Positions 35,395 to 45,019 of a DNA stretch of 64,000 nucleotides are shown piece after piece. The DNA is from Thiodiazotropha sp040507225 (GTDB lineage: Bacteria; Pseudomonadota; Gammaproteobacteria; Chromatiales; Chromatiaceae), in the NCBI GenBank assembly GCA_040507225.1, contig JBEVVG010000001.1:1426001-1490000 (forward strand), in the 5' to 3' direction. A program made the position numbers and the translations under genes. The number at the start of each line of letters is the position of its first letter. Positions within the stretch are counted from its first letter, which is position 1. Under the pieces are notes generated by a model, which saw only the letters and a list, made by a program, of their open reading frames with translations, made no database searches and was not told where the DNA came from.

Positions 35395-36659
35395 TGCCAT
35401 TATCAACAGACTTTACCAGCCGCCTTGGGCCGATCCTCGAGGACATCGTCGAGCATTACGGAACCCCGTTTCATATCTATGATGAAAAGGGAATCCGGGA
35501 AACCGGCGAGCAGTTGATCGAGGCTTTCTCCGGAGTCGAGCAGTTTCGCGAATACTACGCGGTGAAGGCGCTGCCCAATCCCGCGGTTCTGCAGATCATG
35601 AAGGAACTGGGTTTCGGCTTCGACTGCAGTTCCATCGCTGAGCTGAACCTGAGCCGTCAGATCGGCGCCCGTGGCGAGTTGCTCATGTTCACCTCGAACA
35701 ACACCAGCCCGGGCGACTTTGCCGCCGCTGAGGCCGATGGGGGTTGTGTTCTGAATCTCGACGACATCTCCCTGGTGGACAAGGTTCCGAACATGCCGGA
35801 AGTCATCTGTTTCCGCTATAACCCGGGTGAACGGCGCACCGGCAACAGCATCATCGGCAATCCGGTGGAGGCGAAGTACGGCGTATCTCACGACCAGTTG
35901 CTGGATGCCTATCGCAAGGCCCAGGCCCGCGGCGCCAGCCGTTTCGGTCTGCACACCATGCTGGCTTCCAACGAACTCAATCATGCCTACATGGTTGAGA
36001 CCGCACGCATGCTCCTCGATCAGGTGTCCTGGCTCTCGTCCAAGCTCGATTGCCGGTTTGACTTCATCAACATCGGCGGTGGTCTCGGCATTCCCTACCG
36101 TCCGCAGGAAAAACCCCTGGATATCGTCAGCATGGGCCGGGAGATTGCGGAGCTGTTCAAGGTCTTCAGGAATCACCACGGCTATGCCCCCAAGCTCTAC
36201 CTGGAAAGCGGTCGTTACATGACCGGTCCTCACGGTGCCCTGGTCACGCGCGCGATCAATCGCAAAGAGATCTACCGCACCTACGTGGGTGTCGATTCCT
36301 GCATGTCGTCCCTGATGCGTCCGGGCATGTACGGGGCATATCACCATGTCACGGTGCTGGGTAAGCAGGGTGATGAGGAGACCGTGGACGTGGTCGGTTC
36401 ACTGTGTGAGAACAATGACAAGTTTGCGATTCAGCGTCCCCTGCCGCGGATCGAGGACGGCGACATCCTGTTGATCCACGATACCGGCGCGCATGGTCAT
36501 GCCATGGGCTTTAACTACAACGGCAAACCCAGGCCCAAGGAGTTGATACTGCGATCCGATGGTACGGTGGAGTTGATCCGGCGCGAAGAGGTTCTGGCCG
36601 ATCTGTTCGCCACCCTGGATTTCGAAGCGGACGCGTTCAAACCGTCATCGCGCGGCTGA
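35394..36659 (+). CDS. lysA: Diaminopimelate decarboxylase
   Basis: A PLP-dependent fold-III decarboxylase making L-lysine from meso-diaminopimelate, 421 residues. The PLP lysine is in YYAVKAL (Lys58). GFDCSS, IGGGLGIPY, the substrate-binding LESGRY and the GSLCENND motif (catalytic Cys) are present. GTG start, overlapping the dapL stop by one base. It resembles the divergent LysA group paired with dapL more than the E. coli enzyme. A related carboxynorspermidine-type decarboxylase is unlikely because of the dapL linkage. Confidence 0.9.
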   Translation: MPLSTDFTSRLGPILEDIVEHYGTPFHIYDEKGIRETGEQLIEAFSGVEQFREYYAVKALPNPAVLQIMKELGFGFDCSSIAELNLSRQIGARGELLMFTSNNTSPGDFAAAEADGGCVLNLDDISLVDKVPNMPEVICFRYNPGERRTGNSIIGNPVEAKYGVSHDQLLDAYRKAQARGASRFGLHTMLASNELNHAYMVETARMLLDQVSWLSSKLDCRFDFINIGGGLGIPYRPQEKPLDIVSMGREIAELFKVFRNHHGYAPKLYLESGRYMTGPHGALVTRAINRKEIYRTYVGVDSCMSSLMRPGMYGAYHHVTVLGKQGDEETVDVVGSLCENNDKFAIQRPLPRIEDGDILLIHDTGAHGHAMGFNYNGKPRPKELILRSDGTVELIRREEVLADLFATLDFEADAFKPSSRG

Positions 36660-37118
36660 CCCGACCCACACCCGATCCCGCTTCTGTGCCTGGAGCAACT
36701 TGCTGGCTTCCCTCCTCTCCCCTCCCGGGAGAGTGCCGGGGAGAGGCGTGATGCGGTGATTCACCGCTTCGCCGGTCGGCTATTTTCCCATTTCCCGCGA
36801 TCGTCGATTGAATCCCGAGCGATTCAATTTTTTCGCTGAAATCCAGGAATCCGCTAAAAACGGCGATCCAGGACCCCACCCCATCAGGGACCGCTGCGCG
36901 GTTCTCATCCGCATTCCCCGTCAACAGATTCTTAATTATAATAAATATTTCAATTACTTAAATGGTTTTTCCTGAATACAGTCAGGCCCGATTAATCCTT
37001 TAATTCATCGATTGACTTTTCTGGATATTTGTGAGCAGTAGTTCTCAGCTTATGCCATACGCGCCTGCCTATACTTTTTCCCCAACAGCTACTAACAATA
37101 AAGTTGGAGATTGCCCGC
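36660..37118. other. Intergenic region, 459 bp, with repeat and terminator
   Basis: Holds a C/G-rich inverted-repeat stretch at about 36711-36746 (CTCTCCCCTCCCGGGAGAG with a following GGGGAGAGG), resembling repeats scattered in many proteobacterial genomes. The intrinsic terminator at 36806-36833 follows. The last 150 bases are AT-rich and probably contain the promoter of the next gene. Confidence 0.5.
36806..36833 (+). terminator. Rho-independent terminator of dapL-lysA
   Basis: Stem ATTGAATC / GATTCAAT with a 6-base loop (CCGAGC), followed directly by a run of T's. It lies about 150 bases past the lysA stop. The AT-rich stem makes it moderately strong. Confidence 0.65.
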
Positions 37119-37907
37119 ATGGAAATTCTGTTTTTTCTCGCCGTCCTGCTTTTAGGTGTTGTGTTGCTTCTGCACAAGGGATCGGCGGCCAAACGTAATT
37201 CGAAATCCACCCGCAAGATCAAGGTCGCAGAACTGCGTGAGCAGATCGAGACCGCCCTGGATCTGCCCTCCATGGAACCCATTGAGTCCTGGCAGAATGA
37301 ACCCGCCAGCGAGGCCCTGCTGCAGCAATTGCGGGAACATGGGGTCGAATTGAACCGTCCCTTGACCAAGGGACAGGCAATGAATGTTCTGGGCCTGTTT
37401 TCACCACCCGACGGGCGGCAGGTCGACATCCTCAAGCATTTCAATATTCCGTATTCGTTCAAGATGAATCAGACCATGGCACACTATGTGATCCGGGAAC
37501 TGTTCCGGGACCCGCAGAAAGTGGCGGAGTGGAACAACCGCCCACCCACCTCGACGGTGCGCCAGGGTTTGTTGTTCATGGAAGGAAAACTGGTGAATGG
37601 CCTGACGCATATGCAGGCACAACGCCGCCTCGACCGCTTTGGCATGGATAATCCCGAGCGTTACCAGGAGTGGAAACAGATCGACCGGTTGTTTCTGGAA
37701 GCCAACAATCCGGAGGTCCGGGCTAAATACGAGGTCCGCAAGATCACCTGGAAACGTTTCTTCGAGAGTTACGAGAGCCTGAAGCTGGCGGGCATCCCCC
37801 CCCGCGCCATGTGTGGCGAGAACATCATCGAGCAGGCTGCCAATGATGATGAGAAGATCCAGGTTCCGAGCCAGATACGGGAAGCAATTCAGAGCGCTGC
37901 ATCCTGA
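37119..37907 (+). CDS. Uncharacterised membrane-anchored protein
   Basis: A 262-residue protein that starts with a membrane helix (MEILFFLAVLLLGVVLLL) and continues with a basic, then largely helical soluble part in the cytoplasm or periplasm. The ATG at 37119 is preferred over an upstream TTG because GGAGA lies nine bases before it. No domain recognised. It has its own terminator immediately downstream, so it is probably a single-gene unit. Confidence 0.75.
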   Translation: MEILFFLAVLLLGVVLLLHKGSAAKRNSKSTRKIKVAELREQIETALDLPSMEPIESWQNEPASEALLQQLREHGVELNRPLTKGQAMNVLGLFSPPDGRQVDILKHFNIPYSFKMNQTMAHYVIRELFRDPQKVAEWNNRPPTSTVRQGLLFMEGKLVNGLTHMQAQRRLDRFGMDNPERYQEWKQIDRLFLEANNPEVRAKYEVRKITWKRFFESYESLKLAGIPPRAMCGENIIEQAANDDEKIQVPSQIREAIQSAAS

Positions 37908-37933
37908 CCCGCAACCCGTTGACTGATCCGTGC

Positions 37934-37971
37934 GGATTTCCACAGGGAAGGTGGAAATCCGTTTTCGTTTT
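37934..37971 (+). terminator. Strong Rho-independent terminator
   Basis: Perfect 10-bp stem GGATTTCCAC / GTGGAAATCC with a 7-base loop (AGGGAAG), followed by GTTTTCGTTTT. It begins 27 bases after the stop of the uncharacterised membrane-anchored gene. Confidence 0.85.
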
Positions 37972-38075
37972 CCGCTCCCCTGCCGAAGGAGTCGTGCTGA
38001 TAATCGGCTCCGATCCTACTGGCCAGCGACCCATCTCAGTTCAAATGCCCACCCGTCGGAAGGATTCGCGACTTC

Positions 38076-38384
38076 TCAGGCATACACATCGATGCCCAGC
38101 ACGGCACTGACGTAATCCCGTTCCTGACCGGACTGTACCGCCTCGTAGCTCTTGAGCGCACGCTGACTCCGGGGATCCTCCAGCACCTGCTGAAAACGCC
38201 TGGCCGATGCCTGGCGACGCAGCACCTGCTCGGCCTGTCTCATATTCTCCACACTGCGAACCGCAGACTCCTGCTGTGCCGCCGAGTTCAGCGGTTGCGG
38301 CGCGCCGACCGGCGACGTCACCTGGCGCTGCTGGTCCAGGGTGACCGGCAGGTAGGGTGATGGGAGGGACGAGTTGATCTGCAT
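38076..38384 (-). CDS. Small uncharacterised protein, 102 aa
   Basis: A polar, glutamine- and arginine-rich soluble protein with no signal peptide. The central region (VRSVENMRQAEQVLRR) is a probable amphipathic helix or coiled coil. It ends DYVSAVLGIDVYA. Similar short proteins starting MQINSS occur in other Gammaproteobacteria as I recall, function unknown. It lies 24 bases past the copper ATPase stop on the same strand, so it may be co-transcribed. Confidence 0.7.
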   Translation of the reverse strand: MQINSSLPSPYLPVTLDQQRQVTSPVGAPQPLNSAAQQESAVRSVENMRQAEQVLRRQASARRFQQVLEDPRSQRALKSYEAVQSGQERDYVSAVLGIDVYA

Positions 38385-38408
38385 ACCGGTTCAGGCCGTC
38401 AGATTGCC

Positions 38409-41357
38409 TCAAGCCGCAGCTTCCGCGGAGTAGCCGGCGTCCACGACCGCCTGGATCAGCGCCGCTGGCTCGGCACTGCCGGTTACCACGGCGCTGCCAT
38501 CCTCCAGCTTGACTTCGGCGGCCTCCACACCGGGTACGGCCTGTAAGGCCTTGGTGACATGATTGACGCAATGACCGCAGGTCATGCCGATGACTTTGAG
38601 CGTTGTGGACAACGGGGGCTCCTCGATCAGTTTGAAAAAGCGCAAACGATTGGCATTCGCAACCACAGTAACCGATGACAGGGCCATCGCGGCGCTGGCG
38701 AACATCGGAGGCAATAACCAACCGGTCACAGGATAAAATAACCCCGCCGCGAGGGGAATCCCAATCATATTATAGATAAAAGCGCCAAACAGATTCTGCC
38801 GGATATTCCTCAGAGTGGCTCGGGAAATCGCGATCGCGGTGCTGACATTGTGCAGGGAGTCCCCCACCAGGGTGATATCCGCATGCTGAATGGCCACATC
38901 CGTACCGCTGCCGATGGCAAAGCTGGTATCCGCCTGGGCCAGAGCCGGGGCATCGTTGACCCCGTCACCGACCATCCCGACGCGAAATCCCCGGGCCTGC
39001 AGGTCCCGGACAATGGCGAGCTTGTCCGCCGGCAGCAGTTCGCTGTGAACCGCCCCGATCCCCAGACGTTGCGCCACTGCCTGAGCGGTCAGGGCCTGAT
39101 CACCGGTACAGATCACCACCTCGATACCCTGCTTTTGCAACGCCCGGACCGCAGTGAAACTGTCCGCGCGGATCGGGTCGCTGAGCACAATCAGACCGCT
39201 CAACTGATCTTCGACCAGCACCCACACCAGGCTGCCGGCCTGCTGCGTTTCCCGTTCCGCCAGTTGCCGCCAGGACTCGGATAGCGTGATACCCCGTTGA
39301 TTCAGGTACTGGGCACCCCCCAGGCAGACCCGCCGTCCATCCACCTGGGCCTCGACCCCGAGGCCGTCATGGGAGACGAACCCGGTCACCGGCCGGGTTT
39401 CGATCGTCAGGGCGCTGGCGTGCGCGCTGATTGCAGAGGCCAGAGGATGGGATGAAAGCGCTTCCACGCTGGCTGCCAGCCCCAGCAGTGCCTGTTGCGA
39501 GCCGTCGGGTTGGGTGTAAATTGCGGTCACCCGGGGGGTCCCCTGGGTCAGGGTTCCGGTTTTGTCCACCACCAGATGGGTCAGTCCACTGGCGCTCTGC
39601 AAACCCTCGCTGTTGCGGATCAGCACGTTCAACTGCGCGGCGCGGCTGGTACCTACCATGATGGCGATGGGAGTCGCCAGACCGAGGGCACAGGGGCAGG
39701 CGATCACCAGCACTGCGATGGCCGCGGTGAGGGCGAAGGGCAAGGCGGGTTCCGCCGCGACCATCAGCCACACCAGAAATGTGGCCAGGGCGACCATCAC
39801 CACCAGCGGCACGAACACCGCGGAGATCCGGTCCACCAGCCGGGCTATCGCCGGTTTGCTCATCTGCGCCTGACGAACCATGCCGATGATGTGCGCCAGG
39901 GTGGTGGCCTCTCCCACCCGGGTCACCTCATACAGCAAACTGCCATTGCGGTTCACACTACCACCCACCACCTCGTCTCCCGGTTGCTTTCGAACCGGCC
40001 GGGACTCCCCGGTGAGCATCGCCTCGTCCACGTGGGACCCACCCTCCACTACCGTCCCATCGACCGCCACCCGTTCCCCGGGAAGCACCCGGAGTCGATC
40101 ACCCACCTGTACGAGGGAGACCGGTACTGAGACTGCCGCGTCACCGCGCACCACCCGCGCCAGCTTGGGTGTCAGCCCCACCAGGCTGCCGACCGCCTCG
40201 CTGGTGACCCGCTTGGCCCGAACCTCCAGGGCATGGCCGAACTGCAGAAAGGCCAGGATCATCACCGAGGCGTCGAAATAGAGCTTGTCGGCCCGCAACC
40301 AGGCACCCTCGGGCTGGAGCACGATCACCACCGAGGAGAGCCAGGCGGTGCCGGTCCCCAGGGCGATCAGGGTGTCCATGTTGGAACTCCGGTGGCGGAG
40401 TTGTTTCCAGGCACCGAGGTAATAGTGGCCTCCGCTGTAACGCATGACGAACAGACACAGGATGGCGACCGCAAGGCCGTATTGCTCACCGGCCGGGGTG
40501 CCGATGGCAGGTATCCAGCCACGCATTTCCGCAGTCATCAGGCCCATGCCCACAATCCCTGCCAACAGGGCACGCAGCCAGGATCGACGCACTTCCCGGG
40601 CGGCGGCAAGCGCCTCTTCCGCATAGGGATCCTGCAAATCCTCGAGCAACTTCGCCGGATACCCGGACTGCTCCAGGGCAATCAACAGGTCCGCGGGATG
40701 CTGAAGCGTGCGGATGCGCCAGCCTTGCGGTTCCGGGACGATTTCAGCCGCGTCGTCCAGCGCTTCGATCACCGCGCGCCAGGGAGGATAGTCATCGGCT
40801 GCGTTGCGGGCTGGCAGATCGAATCTGAGGTGCAACTCATCCGGGGCCTGTCGTGACACGATCAAGCGGGCCCGGTAACCCTGGTCATTGATGGCCTGGG
40901 CGACGGCCTCGGCCTGTCCACCGACGACCTGAGCCCGTTTTTCGACCAGGTTGACCGAGGCCTGCTCGACACCGGACACTGAACGGATGGCGCGTTCCAC
41001 CGCCGCCACGCAACTCGCACAGGTCATGTCATCCACCGCCAGCTGGTAGTCCGCGCTGAGGGTTTGGGGCGCCCGGGCAAACCCGGTGTGCGGGGTTTCA
41101 GGGTCGGCCGCCGACGGTTGCACGGTGCGATCATCGAGCCGATGAGCCGGGTATCCGGCCTCTTCGATGGCATCAATCAACTGCTGCGCTTCGCCGCCTG
41201 TCACCTCTGCGGAACCGGCCTGCAGATCGACATGGATTTCCTGGACACCCGGCAGAGCGGACACCGCACGGGTCACAGCCGCGACACAGTGCTGGCAGGA
41301 CATGCCTTCGATTACCAGGCGATGGACTGACTGCGTGTCGGTTGAGGTTTTCGCCAT
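38409..41357 (-). CDS. copA: Cu(I)-translocating P-type ATPase with N- and C-terminal HMA domains
   Basis: Exports Cu(I) across the inner membrane using ATP. It has 982 residues against the usual 730-840. Two N-terminal heavy-metal domains are clear: GMSCQHC (Cys21/24) and DMTCASC (Cys110/113). A third, degenerate HMA-like stretch without CxxC lies at about 170-230. Eight membrane helices, the ion-site CPC (about 557), the phosphorylation motif DKTGT (about 598) and TGES are present, and MALSS with YN in the last helices fits the Cu(I) subgroup. An additional HMA domain with GMTCGHC (about 925) forms the C-terminus, which is unusual. No CueR-type gene adjoins. Confidence 0.95.
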   Translation of the reverse strand: MAKTSTDTQSVHRLVIEGMSCQHCVAAVTRAVSALPGVQEIHVDLQAGSAEVTGGEAQQLIDAIEEAGYPAHRLDDRTVQPSAADPETPHTGFARAPQTLSADYQLAVDDMTCASCVAAVERAIRSVSGVEQASVNLVEKRAQVVGGQAEAVAQAINDQGYRARLIVSRQAPDELHLRFDLPARNAADDYPPWRAVIEALDDAAEIVPEPQGWRIRTLQHPADLLIALEQSGYPAKLLEDLQDPYAEEALAAAREVRRSWLRALLAGIVGMGLMTAEMRGWIPAIGTPAGEQYGLAVAILCLFVMRYSGGHYYLGAWKQLRHRSSNMDTLIALGTGTAWLSSVVIVLQPEGAWLRADKLYFDASVMILAFLQFGHALEVRAKRVTSEAVGSLVGLTPKLARVVRGDAAVSVPVSLVQVGDRLRVLPGERVAVDGTVVEGGSHVDEAMLTGESRPVRKQPGDEVVGGSVNRNGSLLYEVTRVGEATTLAHIIGMVRQAQMSKPAIARLVDRISAVFVPLVVMVALATFLVWLMVAAEPALPFALTAAIAVLVIACPCALGLATPIAIMVGTSRAAQLNVLIRNSEGLQSASGLTHLVVDKTGTLTQGTPRVTAIYTQPDGSQQALLGLAASVEALSSHPLASAISAHASALTIETRPVTGFVSHDGLGVEAQVDGRRVCLGGAQYLNQRGITLSESWRQLAERETQQAGSLVWVLVEDQLSGLIVLSDPIRADSFTAVRALQKQGIEVVICTGDQALTAQAVAQRLGIGAVHSELLPADKLAIVRDLQARGFRVGMVGDGVNDAPALAQADTSFAIGSGTDVAIQHADITLVGDSLHNVSTAIAISRATLRNIRQNLFGAFIYNMIGIPLAAGLFYPVTGWLLPPMFASAAMALSSVTVVANANRLRFFKLIEEPPLSTTLKVIGMTCGHCVNHVTKALQAVPGVEAAEVKLEDGSAVVTGSAEPAALIQAVVDAGYSAEAAA

Positions 41358-41502
41358 AATCGGAGTATGAGGGGTTCGAGGTGTTTACGCTGCCAGCGCA
41401 GACCTGCGAATCACACGCCTGCAGCTTCGCCGCGCTTGTCCCGGATCACCTGCCGCTGCATCCCGGGCAGCGGGAAGACCGGGCGGGAGATGCCGCAGCG
41501 AT

Positions 41503-41847
41503 TCAGCCGGGAGGCCAGGCCATGGCCCTGCCGCCCAGCAGATGGAGATGGATATGGAACACGGTCTGACCTGCCTCTTCGTTGCAGTTCATGACGGTGC
41601 GATAGCCGGACTCGTCGATCCCTTCAGCCGCTGCCACCTGTTTCGCCGTCAGGTAGAGCTTACCCACCAGTTCGGCGTCCTGTGCAGAGAGATCGTTGAG
41701 GGTCGGGATATGACGTTTCGGAATCACCAGCACATGGGTGGGTGACTGCGGATTGATATCGCGAAAAGCCAGAACATCATCGTCCTGATACACGATGTCG
41801 GGGGCGATCTCGCCACTGACAAATTTACAGAATAGGCATTCGCTCAT
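41503..41847 (-). CDS. hinT: Histidine-triad (HIT) nucleotide-binding protein
   Basis: A 114-residue HinT-type purine phosphoramidase. The N-terminus SECLFCKFVSGEI and the C-terminal triad HIHLHLLGG are diagnostic. The start at 41847 is preferred because GAGGAG lies upstream at good spacing. The ATG six codons earlier lacks this. It lies just downstream of recR in the dnaX-ybaB-recR direction and is probably read from the same transcript. Confidence 0.94.
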   Translation of the reverse strand: MSECLFCKFVSGEIAPDIVYQDDDVLAFRDINPQSPTHVLVIPKRHIPTLNDLSAQDAELVGKLYLTAKQVAAAEGIDESGYRTVMNCNEEAGQTVFHIHLHLLGGRAMAWPPG

Positions 41848-41861
41848 TTCGACTTCTCTCC

Positions 41862-42458
41862 TCAAAATTCCGACCGTTCACGAAACGCATGGGCCAGGGT
41901 GGCGCCATCCACATATTCCAGTTCTCCGCCCATCGGCACACCCTGTGCGATCCGGGTGGTCTTGATCCCATGGCTCTGAGCCATGTCATGGATGTACTGG
42001 GCGGTCGCCTCCCCCTCCACCGTGGGATTCGTAGCCAGGATGATCTCTTTGACCTCACCCGCGCCGAAACGATCATTGAGCCGATCCAGCCCAATCTCCC
42101 CGGGGCCTATGCCGTCCAGGGGCGAGAGGCGCCCGTTGAGTACGAAATAGCGACCGCGATAGTCGATGGCCTGCTCGATGATCGCCAGGTCGGCGGGAGT
42201 TTCGACGATACACAGCAGGGACGGGTCGCGCTGCGGGTTGGCGCACAGGGAACAGCAGGCCACCTCGCTGAAGGTTCGGCACGACTCACAGTGGCCGATC
42301 CGGTCCATCGCATCGATCAGAACCCCGGCCAGCAGACGTCCCCCGTCACGATCCCGTTCGAGCAGGTGATAGGCCATGCGCTGCGCGCTCTTGGCACCCA
42401 CCCCGGGCAGACAGCGCAGAGCCGTGATCAGCTGCTGTAACAGCGGCAGGTCGTGCAT
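41862..42458 (-). CDS. recR: Recombination protein RecR
   Basis: Part of the RecFOR pathway that loads RecA on gapped DNA. It has 198 residues, standard length. Features in order: an N-terminal helix-hairpin-helix (LPGVGAKSAQRMAYHLL), a four-cysteine zinc module (CESC...CCSLC) and a Toprim domain (IVETPADLAIIEQ). Third in the conserved dnaX-ybaB-recR order. Confidence 0.97.
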   Translation of the reverse strand: MHDLPLLQQLITALRCLPGVGAKSAQRMAYHLLERDRDGGRLLAGVLIDAMDRIGHCESCRTFSEVACCSLCANPQRDPSLLCIVETPADLAIIEQAIDYRGRYFVLNGRLSPLDGIGPGEIGLDRLNDRFGAGEVKEIILATNPTVEGEATAQYIHDMAQSHGIKTTRIAQGVPMGGELEYVDGATLAHAFRERSEF

Positions 42459-42481
42459 AGTCAGTACGACGATTGAATGGG

Positions 42482-42805
42482 TCAGAACGGCAGTTTCATA
42501 CCCGGCGGCAATCCCATGCCGGAGACCAGGCCTGACATGCTGTCCTGCATTTTCTGACTCACCCGCTGGGCGGCATCGTTGACCGCCGCAGCCACCAGAT
42601 CTTCCAACATCTCCTTGTCATCGCCCACCAGGGAATCGTCGATGTGGATCCGGCGCACCTCGTGCTTACCGTTCATCACGACCTTGACCAGGCCGCCGCC
42701 GGACTCGCCGGTAACCTCTTCCTGGGCCAGGCGTTCCTGTGCCTGCTGCATTTCCTCCTGCATCTTCTGCGCCTGCTTCATCAAGTTGCCGATTCCGCCT
42801 TTCAT
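42482..42805 (-). CDS. ybaB: YbaB/EbfC family nucleoid-associated protein
   Basis: A small DNA-binding dimer, 107 residues. The N-terminal helix is rich in M, Q and E (LMKQAQKMQEEMQQAQ), followed by a three-stranded sheet (GLVKVVMNGKHEVRRI) and the C-terminal GLPPGMKLPF typical of the family. The ATG at 42805 has GAGGTG upstream. A GTG three codons earlier is the alternative. Between dnaX and recR, as in most Proteobacteria. Confidence 0.95.
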   Translation of the reverse strand: MKGGIGNLMKQAQKMQEEMQQAQERLAQEEVTGESGGGLVKVVMNGKHEVRRIHIDDSLVGDDKEMLEDLVAAAVNDAAQRVSQKMQDSMSGLVSGMGLPPGMKLPF

Positions 42806-43016
42806 GCTATTCACCTCATGCTCTTGTCTGTTTTCAACACGCGAAGCGTGTCGCTGGCAAGCCTGTCACCGACGCCACAATTGACTTTAATTAGCGCAGT
42901 TTCAAGCCTAATATTCAATAAGTTAAAGCACACTTCTAAGTTTGAATCCAGCCCCGACGAGCTGTACTGAGAGGCATGCCTGATACCCGGGAACAGTTTC
43001 CCCCGGCGTGCTTTGC

Positions 43017-44675
43017 TCAGGAGTCCCGCTCTAACGGGCGAACCGATTCCGCGATCACCCGGGCGGAGAAACGCTCCTCGAGATCCCGCACCAGGGGATC
43101 CTCAGCCATCGCCGTTTCCGCCTCATGCTGGCGACTCTCGCGCCGGCGCTGTTGACTCATCGCCGGGGTTTCATCCGTCGGCACCGCCTCTTCGATACGC
43201 AACTGAACCTTTTCACCGAGACGCTGGCGCAGACTCTCCAGGAGACGCTTTTCGGATTGCCCGACGCGTAACTGACGCCGCGAGGCATCCAGGGTCAGGC
43301 TCAGGGTCTGCCCGTCCCAGTCACGGAAGGCACAGTTTTGCGCCAGCTGACTGGTGATGCCACCCAACCTCAGGGACTGACAGAACGCTTCCCACTCGGA
43401 GGGGTCGGTTGGCAGGGGGGCCGCCGCGTTGTCCGGTTCCTGGGCCGCTACCTGGCGACTCGCCAGCACGGGTTCAGCGTGACCGGCACTCGGCTTACGC
43501 TTCGCGGGAGCCATCCCGGACCGGGGCTGTAGGGAGGCTGGTGAAACCCGCTCCCGCGGAGTTGGATCAGCCGGCTCCGCTCCGGGCAGGCTATCGGGAC
43601 GGAATGCCAGCATACGCAACAGCACCATCTCGAAGCCGCTGCGCGGATCCGGCGCCAGATTGAGTTCTTTCTGCCCCATCAGGCCGATCTGGTAAAACAG
43701 CTGGGTATCCTCCGGGGAGAGCTGGCTGGCAAAGCCCTGCAGGCGCGGCGCGTCCAGGGACTCGTCCACCCGGTAACCGGGGATCAGCTGCAGCAGGGCC
43801 ATCTGGTGCAGCAGGCTCAGCAATTCCTGCAGGGCCTGGGTGAAATCCACCGCCAGCCCGGCCATTTCGGCAACCTGTTCCAGCACCGCCCCTCCCTGCA
43901 GCCCGATCAGGGCCTCCAGGAGGTTTGCAATCCTCTCCGTACCGATCACCCCGATCATCGAGCGCACTGCATCCCCACGCACCTCACCCCCGCCAAACGC
44001 AATCGCCTGGTCAAGCAGGCTGAGGCCGTCACGCATGCTGCCATCGGCGCCACGGGCCAGCAGCCCGAGGGATTCGTCATCGAAGGGGACCTTCTCCTGT
44101 TCGAGGATGTGCCGCAGCTGACCTTCGATCTGCTCCCGGCTGAGCCGCTTGAGATTGAACTGCAGACAGCGGGAGAGCACCGTCACCGGCACCTTCTGCG
44201 GATCCGTGGTCGCAAGGATGAACTTCACATGTGGAGGCGGCTCCTCAAGTGTCTTCAGTAACGCATTGAAACTACTTGCAGAAAACATATGAACTTCATC
44301 AATCAGGTAAACTTTGTAACGCCCGCGCACCGGGGCATAAGGTACGTTCTCCAGAAGCTCCCGGGTCTGCTCGACCTTGGTTCTGGAGGCGGCATCCACT
44401 TCCAGCAGGTCCACGAAACGACCCTCGTCGATTTCCCTACAGGCATCACAGACCCCGCAGGGCACGGAACTCACGCCTTTCTCGCAATTCAGGGATTTGG
44501 CAAAGATTCTTGCAAGGGTGGTCTTGCCCACGCCCCGGGTGCCCGTGAACAGGTAGGCATGGTGCAGCCGGTCATTTTCCAGCGCATTGCTCAATGCCGT
44601 CACCACATGCTGCTGACCCACCAGCTGACGAAACAGTTGCGGGCGCCATTTGCGGGCAAGTACCTGATAAGACAT
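43017..44675 (-). CDS. dnaX: DNA polymerase III subunit tau
   Basis: The clamp-loader ATPase, 552 residues. Walker A is GTRGVGKTT (45-53), a zinc module of four cysteines follows (CEKG...CGVCDAC), and LIDEVHMFS is Walker B. The C-terminal part from about 370 is proline/arginine-rich and ends with the alpha-binding domain. I see no A-rich slippery heptamer at the tau/gamma junction (the region reads GCGAAGCGTAAG), so a frameshifted gamma form as in E. coli is not supported. Confidence 0.96.
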   Translation of the reverse strand: MSYQVLARKWRPQLFRQLVGQQHVVTALSNALENDRLHHAYLFTGTRGVGKTTLARIFAKSLNCEKGVSSVPCGVCDACREIDEGRFVDLLEVDAASRTKVEQTRELLENVPYAPVRGRYKVYLIDEVHMFSASSFNALLKTLEEPPPHVKFILATTDPQKVPVTVLSRCLQFNLKRLSREQIEGQLRHILEQEKVPFDDESLGLLARGADGSMRDGLSLLDQAIAFGGGEVRGDAVRSMIGVIGTERIANLLEALIGLQGGAVLEQVAEMAGLAVDFTQALQELLSLLHQMALLQLIPGYRVDESLDAPRLQGFASQLSPEDTQLFYQIGLMGQKELNLAPDPRSGFEMVLLRMLAFRPDSLPGAEPADPTPRERVSPASLQPRSGMAPAKRKPSAGHAEPVLASRQVAAQEPDNAAAPLPTDPSEWEAFCQSLRLGGITSQLAQNCAFRDWDGQTLSLTLDASRRQLRVGQSEKRLLESLRQRLGEKVQLRIEEAVPTDETPAMSQQRRRESRQHEAETAMAEDPLVRDLEERFSARVIAESVRPLERDS

Positions 44676-45019
44676 ACGGGCCTATTTCACTACGAACAGA
44701 GGGACTGGAAGTTTAACGCGATTCCTGAGCGGATTCACGAACCGCGCAGAGGGGTGGTTTACAGCCCGGTGGCGGTGCCTTGGACGTTTCGAGAAAAAAA
44801 CGATTAAAGAGTTGCGTTTCCCTGGCGCTACCAGGGTTATGGGGCCAGACCGGTTCCAGGTGGCGCATCTCTCCTGATCCCGCAGCGCCGCCATCCCCGG
44901 TCAGGATCGCGGTCCCTTTGCCGGGTATGCTGTCGATGCCGAGCCATCCGTAGGCATCGTTACCTTGAATAAGGAACATTAACAGGGAACGGCACTGGCA
45001 TGGACCAGCTGAAAGGACA
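44676..45019. promoter_or_regulatory. Divergent promoter region, 344 bp
   Basis: Separates dnaX from the plus-strand GTPase operon. A short inverted repeat (CCCTGG, 5-base loop, CCAGGG) sits at about 44820-44836. I looked for the 4.5S (SRP) RNA that often lies near dnaX and did not find its conserved GGAAGCAGCCAAGG core on either strand. No clear -10/-35 pair. Confidence 0.45.

Noticed and set aside
43017..44675. Programmed frameshift giving a gamma subunit
   Set aside because: No A-rich slippery heptamer followed by a stem-loop near the tau/gamma junction.
44676..45019. Possible 4.5S/SRP RNA upstream of dnaX
   Set aside because: The conserved GGAAGCAGCCAAGG core is absent on both strands.
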